Shown in pieces: positions 35,343-43,756 of a DNA stretch of 64,000 bases. Both the position numbers and the translations under genes were made by a program. This DNA comes from Ruminococcus flavefaciens ND2009 (GTDB lineage Bacteria > Bacillota > Clostridia > Oscillospirales > Ruminococcaceae): positions 131,494 through 195,493 of the forward strand of contig NZ_KK211348.1 in NCBI RefSeq assembly GCF_000621785.1. Reading direction: 5' to 3'. Position 1 is the first letter of the stretch; each line of letters opens with the position of its first letter. The notes below the pieces were generated by a model. That model was not told where the DNA came from. It saw nothing but the letters and a program-made list of their open reading frames with translations, and searched no databases.

Positions 35343-37523
35343 ATGAAAAAACGTATATGTGCTGTTTTATCGGCTCTGGCTCTGGCATTTTCTGTTCCGC
35401 TGCCTGTTTCAGCGGAGGAATACACTTATCCGAAAATGGCTGACGATTACTTCGCACTCGTTGAAGAGTATCCGGATTATTTCAGGATGCAGGATAACTC
35501 GGTATACTTTATGGCACACAGCTTTCTGAGCAATCCTGCGCTCATTGTTTGTTCCGAGAATCAGTTTACAGTTCAGGATGTGAATTACGGATATGTATTC
35601 ACGCCGAAGGAGAGCGGCAGGTATGTTGTCACGCTCGAAGAAACGACACTTGATTCTGTTGCGTATGAAGATATTGTAGCAGATGTGCAGTATAAGCGCT
35701 ATTTCAGCTATATTGTGGATGTGAAAAACGGAGAAGCGACCGTCACCTGTCAGAATCTGTATCATCCCGACGAAACAGTGTATGACCTGTCCTCATGTGT
35801 AACAGACGGCGACTTTTATTCTTTTGTGAACGGAATGCTCCCGAATGTTGAAACAGGAAACGACAGATACTTTACGACTGTTTTTGAAAACAGAACGGTG
35901 CAATCGCTGTTCTGTCTGAGCTATCCTTACAGCAAGGAAACGCATTCTAAAACTGTAGCGACTTCAGATAAGACCGTTGCCGGGCACAGCATGACAATGG
36001 GAACTACAAGTGCTTTCGATGCGGATGACATACTGACACTTTACGTTGTATCTGCCCGCAGCGACGGTGAAGTTACAATTACTGCAAATGAGAAAGAGGA
36101 ATATGACCTGATCGTGGAAAACGGCGTTTTCCGATACAGATTTGAACCGGATATACAGCCTTATCGGATGGGCGATGTGAACAATGACGGAGAATTCAAT
36201 GTTGCTGATGTCGTACTGTTACAGAAATGGCTGCTTGCCGTGCCGGACACGCATCTTGCCAACTGGAAAGCAGTTGATTTCTGCAATGATAATGTTCTGA
36301 ATGTGTTTGATTTATGCTTGATGAAGAGAGAGCTTATCCAGGCGTTAAAAATGCCTGCCGAGCTCAGCGTTACAGAAGCAGGCGGAGTTGCAGGAGCACA
36401 AATAGTATATAGGGTTTATCAGGAAGGCGAAAAAAAGATTCTGTCTTTCGCCGATTATACAGAGAATCGGGATGCAGAGCCGCAGATCATACAGATCTCA
36501 GAAGATGAATATAACGAAATAATGTCTGAGGCATATGGAAGTTATCTTGATGTTGTGTCAGCACCGAGACAATGGAGCGAAATAAGTTTTTCAATAACGC
36601 TCGATTATGCTGATGGTTCTCAAAAGAAAGCCGTTTCCGACAAATATCCGAGCATTCTGAGTAAGCTGAGAGTTTTGCTTGAAAAATATCAAACAAGTCA
36701 GGTTTCTTATGTAGAACCGGATGAGCGGTTTGAGTGGGGCGTACCTTTTTATGTTCTGAAGGATGGGCTGAAGCTGTATTCTGGCCCTGATGAAAGCTAT
36801 GATGTCATCGCTTCCATTCCGGCAGATACACGCCTGATCGAAACCGGTGCGATGAACGGCAACAGCACATGGCTGTTTACCGAATACAACGGACAGTGTG
36901 GCTGGATCAACACGCTTGGGGCAGACGACAAAATGGTGATCTATTTTGAAGAGGCTACCAAAAAGCCTGTCATCTACATTTATCCTGAGCAGGAAACTGA
37001 TGTCCATGTGGAGCTTGAGCTGACGGAATCTGAGCTGAACACTACCTATCCGAAGTATGATAACGGCTGGGACGTGACGGCATATCCGGATGGAATGCTC
37101 CTGAATAAAGCGGACGGTTCACATCATAAGTATCTCTTCTGGGACGCAGTAAACTGCCGTACACGCTTCGATTTCTCCAAGGGCTTCTGTGTTGCAGGCA
37201 GTGATACCGAGTCATTCCTCAAAGAAAAGCTCACATATATGGGCTTGAACGAACAGGAAATGAACGAGTTTATCGTTTACTGGCTGCCTCTTATGGAACA
37301 TAATGCGTATAACCTCATATCCTTCCAGGGCGATGCCTATACAAATTCCGCGAAGCTGAAGATCACTCCAACACCCGATAGTGAGTGCCGTGTCTTTATG
37401 GCGTATGTTCCGCTTGAAAATGCTGTGGCAATCGAGCCTCAGCAGCTTGAGACCTTTGAAAGAAATGGCTTCACAGTCGTTGAATGGGGCGGTGCTGAAG
37501 TCAATACATTCAACGTGAAATAA
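35343..37523 (+). CDS. Secreted dockerin-containing protein with SH3-like domain
   Basis: 726 residues from the ATG at 35343 (AAAGGTGGT upstream). Residues 1-24 are a signal peptide. Residues about 277-335 are a type I dockerin: calcium loop GDVNNDGEFNVADVVLLQKW and a second, weaker loop VDFCNDNVLNVFDLCLMKRE. A bacterial SH3-like domain follows later (LKLYSGPDESYDVIASIPAD, CGWINTLG). The last 190 residues form a module common in ruminococci and clostridia (KPVIYIYPEQETDVHVELEL, NGWDVTAYPDGMLLN, NEFIVYWLPLMEHNAYNLIS). The dockerin implies docking to a cohesin scaffold outside the cell. No catalytic residues of a glycosidase or peptidase were recognised. Confidence 0.88.
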   Translation: MKKRICAVLSALALAFSVPLPVSAEEYTYPKMADDYFALVEEYPDYFRMQDNSVYFMAHSFLSNPALIVCSENQFTVQDVNYGYVFTPKESGRYVVTLEETTLDSVAYEDIVADVQYKRYFSYIVDVKNGEATVTCQNLYHPDETVYDLSSCVTDGDFYSFVNGMLPNVETGNDRYFTTVFENRTVQSLFCLSYPYSKETHSKTVATSDKTVAGHSMTMGTTSAFDADDILTLYVVSARSDGEVTITANEKEEYDLIVENGVFRYRFEPDIQPYRMGDVNNDGEFNVADVVLLQKWLLAVPDTHLANWKAVDFCNDNVLNVFDLCLMKRELIQALKMPAELSVTEAGGVAGAQIVYRVYQEGEKKILSFADYTENRDAEPQIIQISEDEYNEIMSEAYGSYLDVVSAPRQWSEISFSITLDYADGSQKKAVSDKYPSILSKLRVLLEKYQTSQVSYVEPDERFEWGVPFYVLKDGLKLYSGPDESYDVIASIPADTRLIETGAMNGNSTWLFTEYNGQCGWINTLGADDKMVIYFEEATKKPVIYIYPEQETDVHVELELTESELNTTYPKYDNGWDVTAYPDGMLLNKADGSHHKYLFWDAVNCRTRFDFSKGFCVAGSDTESFLKEKLTYMGLNEQEMNEFIVYWLPLMEHNAYNLISFQGDAYTNSAKLKITPTPDSECRVFMAYVPLENAVAIEPQQLETFERNGFTVVEWGGAEVNTFNVK

Positions 37524-37532
37524 ATATTATAA

Positions 37533-37590
37533 TTTAATCCCCCTCATCAGGTAGCGAGTCAAAGTGCTTGGTGAGGGGGTATTTATTCTT
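37533..37590 (+). terminator. Terminator, copy 1 of a repeated type
   Basis: ATCCCCCTCATCAGGTAG pairs with GCTTGGTGAGGGGGTAT, then TTTATT. A close relative lies at 41562-41615. Confidence 0.85.
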
Positions 37591-37612
37591 CAAATACTGT
37601 ATGTTCTTTATA

Positions 37613-37735
37613 TGTTTACTTTGATATCGCCCTCTTCAAACCGATCAATGATATCAGAAACACTGTATGTTCCGTCATCTTTGTCAAGAAGCATATTTAA
37701 GAATTCGTCGAGGGAATGATTCAGTGGTGCGAGGC
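37613..37735 (-). pseudogene. Gene remnant of unknown family
   Basis: On the minus strand an open frame without start reads NSLAPLNHSLDEFLNMLLDK, DDGTYSVSDIIDRFEEGDIK, VNI, stop. It looks like the end of a protein joined behind the acetyltransferase gene through a copy of the cassette hairpin. Confidence 0.45.
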
Positions 37736-37740
37736 TGTTT

Positions 37741-38277
37741 TTATTTCATCTGTTTTTCAAACCTGAACATTCCAGCAGGAAACTGAGGATCGACACACTC
37801 AAATTCCTCCAAAGGCATATCTCCGGGATGATGTTTATTAAGATATTCTACGATATGGAATCCGCAGCGATTGACATAAAAGTGAATATTTCTTGTTTCA
37901 AAATAAGGTGTTATTGTCTCCCACACAGAAACTTCCGGATGCAGATTTTCAATTGCGCACCATGCGGCATAGCCTATTCCTTTACTGTGAACACCCGGTT
38001 TTGTAAATAGGAGTTCAAGGTCACCATGAGTGCCGTCTACTTTTATAACTGCGCCTCCCACAATTTTTCCGTCAGACAGGATCCTATATGCTTCGCCGCT
38101 GTCGATAGACTGCTCAATCGTCTCGCGTGAAATGATTTGCCCGTCATCCTCAAAATGTTCATCACGGCAGCCGAATTCCTCCATAGCACCATAGTTGAAG
38201 GCTTCCTGATTGTCCTTTATAAACTGCTCTCTGTCAGACGTTTCAAGCGGAATAAGCTGTACTTCTGTCATATTCAT
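37741..38277 (-). CDS. GNAT family N-acetyltransferase
   Basis: 178 residues, cytosolic. The GNAT core is visible: GKIVGGAVIKVDGTHGDLEL (strands 3-4), LLFTKPGVHSKGIGYAAWCA (acetyl-CoA loop, variant of QxxGxG/A) and NIHFYVNRCGFHIVEYLNKH (C-terminal strand). The substrate is unknown. AGGAG lies upstream of the ATG. A degenerate cassette hairpin lies at its 3' side. Confidence 0.88.
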   Translation of the reverse strand: MNMTEVQLIPLETSDREQFIKDNQEAFNYGAMEEFGCRDEHFEDDGQIISRETIEQSIDSGEAYRILSDGKIVGGAVIKVDGTHGDLELLFTKPGVHSKGIGYAAWCAIENLHPEVSVWETITPYFETRNIHFYVNRCGFHIVEYLNKHHPGDMPLEEFECVDPQFPAGMFRFEKQMK

Positions 38278-38286
38278 TCTCCTTTT

Positions 38287-38853
38287 TTACAATCCGAATC
38301 CATATCCTGCCACTATGCCGATAACAGCAGAAATGCCTATGATCGCTATCGGGTGCAGTTTCTTGAAAGCAAGCACTGCACCAATAACGAATATTGCAAG
38401 TGATAACCAAAAGCCAGCACCTGAAAAAACAGTGGTCTGTAAACCGTTTGGAAAGAAAACCGTCATTCCCACAGACAGGAATGCTGCACCGATAAGCCCT
38501 ATCACAGCAGGACGCAGACCGTACATCACACCGTCAACAGCACGGCTCTTGCGGAACTTTTCATAAAACTTCGCTACGATCAGGATAATCACAAAGGACG
38601 GCAGAACTACTCCGAGGGTTGCACATACAGCCCCGATCACACCGCCAGTACGGATACCGACGAATGTAGCCATATTGATCGCCAGCGGCCCAGGTGTGCT
38701 TTCACTTACAGCAATGAAATCCACGACCTCCGCCTGCGTAAGCCAGCCGTGACGCTCGACTTCGCTCTGTATCAGAGGAAGCATTGCATAACCGCCGCCG
38801 AACGTAAACGCACCGATCTTCAGGAAGGTCAGAAACAGCTCAATCCATATCAT
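38287..38853 (-). CDS. chrA: Chromate transporter, short-chain subunit 2
   Basis: 188 residues, one CHR domain with six membrane segments: FLKIGAFTFGGGYAMLPLIQ, ESTPGPLAINMATFVGIRTG and GAVCATLGVVLPSFVIIL are the family signatures. Short-chain CHR proteins work as a heterodimer with a paralogue, encoded here by the overlapping upstream gene (14-base overlap). It would export chromate or a similar oxyanion; the true substrate is unproven. Confidence 0.92.
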   Translation of the reverse strand: MIWIELFLTFLKIGAFTFGGGYAMLPLIQSEVERHGWLTQAEVVDFIAVSESTPGPLAINMATFVGIRTGGVIGAVCATLGVVLPSFVIILIVAKFYEKFRKSRAVDGVMYGLRPAVIGLIGAAFLSVGMTVFFPNGLQTTVFSGAGFWLSLAIFVIGAVLAFKKLHPIAIIGISAVIGIVAGYGFGL

Positions 38854-39397
38854 CGCTCTGCTCCTTTCTGAATATCAGCGACCATATAAGCCCGAATATT
38901 GCACAGCCAATGATCACGAACACTGCATCAATTTTCAGAAAAGCTGTCAGCACCAATGCCGCTGCCATGATAACATAGGAAACAGCGTGCTTCTTCGTTG
39001 CCATGAACATGGTATATACTGCTTTGAGTATCAGAGCGAGAACGCCTGCACGGATCCCCATAAAGGCATACTGCACAGCTTTTGACTCCTGAAAGGATTT
39101 CAGGATAAAAGAAATAAGCGAGATAATAAGGAACGACGGAAGAACAACACCCAGCGTTGCGCAGACAGCACCGAGTGTTCCGGCGGTACGGCTGCCGACA
39201 AAGGTAGCAGCGTTGATCGCAACCGGACCCGGTGTTGATTCTGCTATCGCAACAACTTCAAGTATATCATCCTCATTCAGCCAATGCTTATTATCACAGA
39301 CCTCGCGCTGTATGAGCGGTATCATCGCATAACCGCCGCCAAATGTAAATGCTCCGATCTTCATAAAGGTCAGGAATAATTCAAGATTCTTATTCAC
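38840..39397 (-). CDS. chrA: Chromate transporter, short-chain subunit 1
   Basis: 185 residues from the GTG at 39397, chosen because GGGAGTG lies 7 bases upstream and the promoter lies just beyond; an ATG farther upstream would sit before the promoter. Signatures TFMKIGAFTFGGGYAMIPLI and ESTPGPVAINAATFVGSRTA match subunit 2. It diverges from the DUF134/NifX-type gene, which may control it. Confidence 0.9.
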   Translation of the reverse strand: MNKNLELFLTFMKIGAFTFGGGYAMIPLIQREVCDNKHWLNEDDILEVVAIAESTPGPVAINAATFVGSRTAGTLGAVCATLGVVLPSFLIISLISFILKSFQESKAVQYAFMGIRAGVLALILKAVYTMFMATKKHAVSYVIMAAALVLTAFLKIDAVFVIIGCAIFGLIWSLIFRKEQSDDMD

Positions 39398-39416
39398 AAT
39401 ATCACTCCCACAGAAA

Positions 39417-39445
39417 ATTATACCAAATGAAGTAATATCCGTCAA
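39417..39445 (-). promoter_or_regulatory. Promoter of the chromate transporter operon
   Basis: Minus strand TTGACG (39445-39440), 17 bases, TATAAT (39422-39417). Back to back with the regulator promoter. Confidence 0.85.
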
Positions 39446-39469
39446 TATCTGAATATGCCAAGAATATAC

Positions 39470-39510
39470 TTGACATAAGTCGATAAATATGTTATAATCG
39501 ACATAAGTCA
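39470..39510 (+). promoter_or_regulatory. Promoter with repeated operator GACATAAGTC
   Basis: TTGACA (39470-39475), 17 bases, TATAAT (39493-39498). GACATAAGTC occurs at 39472-39481, overlapping the -35 box, and again at 39501-39510, just after the -10 box. Each half is flanked by GAC and GTC. The layout fits repression by the DUF134 protein encoded next. Confidence 0.8.
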
Positions 39511-39526
39511 GAAAGGAGATGCTGTT

Positions 39527-40258
39527 ATGCCAAGACCACAAAAATCACGCCGTATCTGTTGTTACCCCGATTACTGGAGCTTTGCACCCGATCAGGATAC
39601 AGCAAACGATACGGTCGTTATGTCGCTTGACGAGTTTGAAACGATACGTCTTATAGATTATCAGTCAAAGACGCAGGAACAGTGTGCTCAGGAGATGAAC
39701 GTGGCGAGGACAACTGTCACGGCTATCTATGATACCGCAAGAAAAAAGCTCGCTGCTGCACTGGTCGAGGGCAGACGCATCGTCATATCAGGCGGAAATT
39801 ATACTCTTGATAACACTATCTCAGAGGAGATAACTCAGAAAGGAAGCACAATTATGAGAATCGCAGTAACCTATGAAAACGGTCAGATCTTTCAGCATTT
39901 CGGCAGAACAGAGCAGTTCAAGCTGTACGATGTTGCCGACGGCAAGATCATCAACGAGCAGGTAGTTGGAACAATGGGTGCAGGACATGGCGCTCTTGCA
40001 GGGTTCTTGAAAAACGCACAGGCTGACGTTCTGATCTGCGGAGGTATCGGCGGCGGAGCTCAGATGGCTATGCAGGAGGCAGGCATTGCTCTTTACGGCG
40101 GTAATATGGGAAGTGCCGATGAAGCTGTAAAGGCATTCCTTGCACAGACACTTGTTCAAAATGAGAACCCTACATGCGATCATCACGATCACGAACACGG
40201 CGAAGGTCATTCCTGCGGAGATCATGGCTGCGGCACTCACAGCTGTGGTAACCACTGA
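39527..40258 (+). CDS. DUF134 DNA-binding protein fused to a NifX/NifB-type (Fe-Mo cofactor) domain
   Basis: 243 residues. Residues 1-95 are DUF134, a sigma-like helix-turn-helix (MPRPQKSRRICCYPD, MSLDEFETIRLIDYQ, QEMNVARTTVTAIYDTARKK). Residues about 108-215 are a dinitrogenase iron-molybdenum cofactor biosynthesis fold (MRIAVTYENGQIFQHFGRTE, ADVLICGGIGGGAQMAMQEA). The tail is His/Cys-rich (CDHHDHEHGEGHSCGDHGCG) and should bind metal. This is a one-protein metal or redox sensor; its promoter carries a duplicated operator. An internal ATG with AAAGGAAG upstream could also give the NifX part alone. Confidence 0.88.
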   Translation: MPRPQKSRRICCYPDYWSFAPDQDTANDTVVMSLDEFETIRLIDYQSKTQEQCAQEMNVARTTVTAIYDTARKKLAAALVEGRRIVISGGNYTLDNTISEEITQKGSTIMRIAVTYENGQIFQHFGRTEQFKLYDVADGKIINEQVVGTMGAGHGALAGFLKNAQADVLICGGIGGGAQMAMQEAGIALYGGNMGSADEAVKAFLAQTLVQNENPTCDHHDHEHGEGHSCGDHGCGTHSCGNH

Positions 40259-40722
40259 TGAAATACGATCATACCGAAAAGGCAGTCGCTCTTTTCACAC
40301 AGAGATATAACTGCGCTCAGTCTGTTTTTGTTGCATTTTCTGATGTGACAGGCATGGACGAGGAGCTTGCCAAAAGGCTGTCATCATCGTTTGGTGCCGG
40401 CATGGGACGTATGCGTGAGGTATGCGGCACCTGTTCCGGTATGTTTATGGTTGCAGGAATAATCTACGGACAGGGCATCGAATCCGATGACAATTTGAAA
40501 GCGACGCATTATCAGCGTATACAGTATCTTGCAGAGGAATTTCGCAAGAGGCACGAAACGATCATCTGCCGAGATCTTTTGAAAGGACTTGCGGTAACAA
40601 GTACACCAACTCCCGAAAAACGTACTGAGCAATACTACAAAGTCAGACCATGCGTGAAGTTTGTAAGAACTGCTGCGGAGATACTTGACCGCTATCTTGA
40701 AGAAAATCCACCTGTGAGGTAA
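40258..40722 (+). CDS. C_GCAxxG_C_C family protein
   Basis: 154 residues with the family cysteines: YNCAQSVF, SSFGAGMGRMREVCGTCSGM and late CRDLLKG and RPCVKF. Members are thought to be redox or metal-linked small proteins and often accompany NifX-type genes. The ATG overlaps the previous stop by one base (ATGA), so it is coupled to the regulator. Confidence 0.88.
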   Translation: MKYDHTEKAVALFTQRYNCAQSVFVAFSDVTGMDEELAKRLSSSFGAGMGRMREVCGTCSGMFMVAGIIYGQGIESDDNLKATHYQRIQYLAEEFRKRHETIICRDLLKGLAVTSTPTPEKRTEQYYKVRPCVKFVRTAAEILDRYLEENPPVR

Positions 40723-40728
40723 GAGTCT

Positions 40729-41550
40729 ATGAAGATCATCACACTTGTAGAAAATTCCTGCGGTAATGAAAACTGTATCGCAGAGCATGGACTCAGCATC
40801 TATATTGAGACTGATAATCATAAGCTCCTGCTCGATGCAGGACAGACTGACGCTGTTGTGAAGAATGCAGAAGCTCTCAGTATAGACCTGTCTGCTGTCG
40901 ATACTGTGATACTAAGTCACGGTCACTATGACCATTCGGGAGGGATACTGCCTTTTTCAAAGCTGAACCGTACCGCACAGCTCATTATGCAGAGGTCAGC
41001 CGCTGAGCAGCATTACAACGGTGAACGCTATATCGGCATTGATACTGATATTCTCAAATTGCCTAATGTCCGGCTGATAGACGGCGATATGCAGCTTGAC
41101 AATGAGCTGTTTCTGTTCAGCGGCATCACAGGCAGGAGATGCTATCCGCAGGGGAACAGAAAGCTGTCTTGTATGAGAAAAGGCGAAAAAGTGCCTGATG
41201 ATTTCATTCATGAGCAATGCCTTGTTATCACGCAAAACGGCAAACGTTGGCTTCTGTCCGGCTGTGCTCATAACGGCATACTCAATATCCTTGATAGATA
41301 CAAGGAACTGTTTGACAGCTATCCTGACTATGTTATCACAGGATTTCACATGATGAAGCGTGAGGGCGAGCATACCGAGGAAGAAAAAGCTGTTATCATT
41401 CAGACAGCAGAGGAACTTTCACAGCTTGATACTGTCTTTTACAGCGGACATTGCACGGGCATACCTGCATTTGAACTGATGAAACAAATCATGGGCGGGA
41501 AGCTAATAGCTCTACACAGTGGAGAACAAGTGATAATAACTGAAACGTGA
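40729..41550 (+). CDS. Metallo-beta-lactamase fold hydrolase
   Basis: 273 residues of the MBL-fold group often annotated as 7,8-dihydropterin-6-methyl-aminobenzene phosphate synthase-like. Metal motif HGHYDH at 64-69, and later GCAHNGI, TGFHMM and a C-terminal SGHCTG. It is 6 bases downstream of the C_GCAxxG_C_C gene and is the last gene of a metal/redox operon. Substrate unknown. Confidence 0.88.
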   Translation: MKIITLVENSCGNENCIAEHGLSIYIETDNHKLLLDAGQTDAVVKNAEALSIDLSAVDTVILSHGHYDHSGGILPFSKLNRTAQLIMQRSAAEQHYNGERYIGIDTDILKLPNVRLIDGDMQLDNELFLFSGITGRRCYPQGNRKLSCMRKGEKVPDDFIHEQCLVITQNGKRWLLSGCAHNGILNILDRYKELFDSYPDYVITGFHMMKREGEHTEEEKAVIIQTAEELSQLDTVFYSGHCTGIPAFELMKQIMGGKLIALHSGEQVIITET

Positions 41551-41561
41551 ATACAACAATA

Positions 41562-41615
41562 TGATCCCCCTCATCAGGTAGGAAGCCGAGATGCTCCTTG
41601 CCTGGTGAGGGGTAT
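41562..41615. terminator. Terminator, copy 2 of a repeated type
   Basis: GATCCCCCTCATCAGGTAGG pairs with CCTGGTGAGGGGTAT. Shares its sequence with 37533-37590 and lies between converging genes. Confidence 0.82.
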
Positions 41616-41626
41616 TATATATTGGG

Positions 41627-42823
41627 TTATTTATTTGATAGCAGTTTTTGATAAGTCTTATCTATCCCAATTGCCCCAAGCGGAGCAGTAATCAGTATCG
41701 CAAGCACAGCCACCGACAGCACAATCTTTCCGCAAGGCAGCCCGAGCGACAGCGGCACCGAACCGATAGCAGCCTGCACCGTTGCCTTCGGAAGATAGGC
41801 GATCACACAGAAGATACGTTCCTTTGCGGTCAGCTCCGTACCAAGCAGACACAGGCACACGCCCAGAGCCCTGAAAGCAAGGGCTATGAATATCATCAGC
41901 ACAGCCATACCGCCTGCCGACAAGGTATAACGCACATCTACCGCTGCGCCGACCAGTACGAACAGCACGACCTCGGCTGCCAACCACAACTTACCGAATT
42001 TTTCAGATAGCCGTGATGATACTTTGCTGTCTGCTTTTAGCTTGACTACGCAAGCCATAGCTACAACAGCAAGCAGACCCGATATCGCAACGTGTGACTT
42101 TACAAGTGTTTCAATGCTCATCAGCAGGAATGCTGTACCAAGCAGTATAATGACTTTTTTGCTGTTTCTGATCTTGTGCTTATGCTGAAAAGATTTCTCA
42201 AACAGCAGATATACACCAAATCCCACTACCGCACCGAGCAGTACACCAAGCACAATGGATATGGGGATATTCAGGAAGTCCGTCACCTTTGCCGAGCCGC
42301 CCTGCACCATCGTCACAAAGGTCGAGAACAGCACAATCACAAATATATCATCGCACGACGCTCCTGCAAGTATCATCTGAGGTATGCTCTTTTGCGTACC
42401 CCATTTTTCTTCTATCAGCTTCACCATCCGTGGTACGACTACCGCTGGAGAAACTGCACTCAGCACTGCCCCCATAACGGCAGCTTCGATATGGTTCAAA
42501 CCAAGCAGCATCGGTGCAAACAACACATAACCGACGATCTCACAGCAGGCAGGCACAAATGCCATCATGACCGCAGGTCTGCCGACTTTTTTCAGGTCGG
42601 ATAGATTCAGCGAAAGCCCTGCTTTTATCAGTATGATGATAAGAGCAATCTGCCGAAGTTCTGATGAGATGCCGAGTACGGAACTGTCGAGTAGGTCAAG
42701 GACATAGGGGCTTACAACGATACCCACACCAAGCATCCCAATGATGCGCGGCAAGCCGAGCTTTTCAAAAATTGCAGCGGCAGACAGCCCGACAAGAAAA
42801 ATGATTGCAAGTGATAATAACAT
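41627..42823 (-). CDS. CPA-type cation/proton antiporter under a fluoride riboswitch
   Basis: 398 residues, about 12 membrane segments, of the Na+/H+ exchanger superfamily (KEF/NhaP-like): start FLVGLSAAAIFEKLGLPRII, LIKAGLSLNLSDL, and the unwound-helix acidic region GASCDDIFVIVLFSTF. Na+/H+ antiporters are one of the gene classes known under fluoride (crcB) riboswitches, where they relieve fluoride or proton stress. CCGGAGG precedes the ATG. It is monocistronic and faces the MBL-hydrolase gene. Confidence 0.9.
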   Translation of the reverse strand: MLLSLAIIFLVGLSAAAIFEKLGLPRIIGMLGVGIVVSPYVLDLLDSSVLGISSELRQIALIIILIKAGLSLNLSDLKKVGRPAVMMAFVPACCEIVGYVLFAPMLLGLNHIEAAVMGAVLSAVSPAVVVPRMVKLIEEKWGTQKSIPQMILAGASCDDIFVIVLFSTFVTMVQGGSAKVTDFLNIPISIVLGVLLGAVVGFGVYLLFEKSFQHKHKIRNSKKVIILLGTAFLLMSIETLVKSHVAISGLLAVVAMACVVKLKADSKVSSRLSEKFGKLWLAAEVVLFVLVGAAVDVRYTLSAGGMAVLMIFIALAFRALGVCLCLLGTELTAKERIFCVIAYLPKATVQAAIGSVPLSLGLPCGKIVLSVAVLAILITAPLGAIGIDKTYQKLLSNK

Positions 42824-42841
42824 AAAACACCTCCGGATATA

Positions 42842-42943
42842 ATAAAAAAGCCGACAACTATTGCGTAAAACGCAGAAGTCATCAGCTTATGATAAGCGGT
42901 TTCGGTTTCCCGTGGGAGAACATCATTCCCGATATTCAGTTCA
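42842..42943 (-). ncRNA. Fluoride (crcB) riboswitch with overlapping terminator
   Basis: On the minus strand the leader reads GGGAATGATGTTCTCCC, then AAACCGCTTATCATAAGCTGA and TGACTTCTGC. This matches the crcB aptamer: first stem G4/C4 with AUG...UUC inside, AACCGC, short hairpin, then GCUGAUGA...UCU, with four of five pseudoknot/P1 pairs intact (GAUGU with ACUUC). The 3' half of the aptamer (GCTGATGACTTCTGCG) can instead pair with CGCAATAGTTGTCGGC, followed by TTTTTTATT, giving an exclusive terminator. Fluoride binding would prevent termination and raise antiporter expression. A small extra CGG-GAAA-CCG hairpin sits between the conserved blocks. Confidence 0.82.
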
Positions 42944-42950
42944 TATGTAA

Positions 42951-42979
42951 ATTATACCATAGAATGGTTTGAATGTCAA
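42951..42979 (-). promoter_or_regulatory. Promoter of the riboswitch-antiporter transcript
   Basis: Minus strand TTGACA (42979-42974), 17 bases, TATAAT (42956-42951). Confidence 0.9.
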
Positions 42980-42997
42980 TATCGTAGCTGGCTTTTC

Positions 42998-43330
42998 TAT
43001 CCGCACGCATCGGAAGCCCTCGCGGAAAGGATGCGGCAATTGCAGCAGGAGCTGATCGACCGGACGGAAAGCGGCACGAACTACGATGATCTGGCGGAAG
43101 AAATCCTGCGCCTGCGGGAACTGCAGGAACAGACCGTCATGGACGATGCCGCCAAAGCTGCGCACCGGGAGCGTATTCAGAAACTGCTGCATTTCATCAA
43201 TTCTCAGCCGCGCACCATCACGGAGTTTGATGAGGCGCTGGTGAAGAAGCTGCTGGAAAGCGTCAAGGTCTGCGAGTTCTTTCTGGAATTCCGGTTCAAA
43301 TCAGGCGTGACGATCAGCATTGAAAAGTGA
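42998..43330 (+). pseudogene. Serine recombinase, C-terminal fragment 2
   Basis: Frame YPHASEALAERMRQLQQELI, DRTESGTNYDDLAEEILRLR, ending FRFKSGVTISIEK. It is the coiled coil and tail of a large serine recombinase and aligns with the end of the pseudogene at 33966-35161, but differs enough to come from another element. No catalytic part remains. Confidence 0.88.
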
Positions 43331-43342
43331 ATAGATAGAGCA

Positions 43343-43380
43343 ATCCCCGTATCACTGGTGATTCAGTGGTGCGGGGATTT
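43343..43380. repeat. Cassette hairpin, copy 1
   Basis: ATCCCCGTATCACTGGTGATTCAGTGGTGCGGGGAT: a 12-bp stem with one mismatch, 3' to the minus-strand gene at 43384. Further copies: 37718-37738, 43717-43747, 44337-44353, 44945-44985. The T-run lies on the plus strand, opposite to the genes. Confidence 0.85.
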
Positions 43381-43383
43381 GTA

Positions 43384-43611
43384 TCAGTGGTTATTCAGCC
43401 AGAGAAGCGCATTTTGATAAGCTGCTGCCCAGTACGGATACCCCTCCGACTGACAGCGGCTGATAAGCCTTTGAAGTTCTCCTACCAGCTCGCTTCTTGA
43501 GATAATGTTTTCAGATCTTGAGTCCTCATCGATATAGTCATCCAGTCTGTACGGCTGTCCGTAGGCATTTAAGCCCCATTGGTGTACCTCAGCAGGACAC
43601 AGAGAGCGCAC
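43384..43611 (-). CDS. Small immunity-like protein, possibly truncated
   Basis: 75 residues from a GTG. Acidic (RLDDYIDEDSRSENIISRSE, GYPYWAAAYQNALLWLNNH). No ribosome binding site is visible. Another frame just upstream (NRKTGKKFHLNGYRYSRPNT...) looks like the end of a different broken gene, so this may be the 3' part of a gene created by cassette exchange. Family not recognised. Confidence 0.5.
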   Translation of the reverse strand: MRSLCPAEVHQWGLNAYGQPYRLDDYIDEDSRSENIISRSELVGELQRLISRCQSEGYPYWAAAYQNALLWLNNH

Positions 43612-43756
43612 TGATCAAAACGATATTGCCCTCTTTATTGCGGTTTGTATTCGGTCTGGAATATCTATAGCCATTCAGATGAAACTTTTTACCCGTTTTT
43701 CTGTTCCTTTCTGTACTCCCGCATCGCTGTTTTTCAGTGGCGCGGTGTTACCTTAA

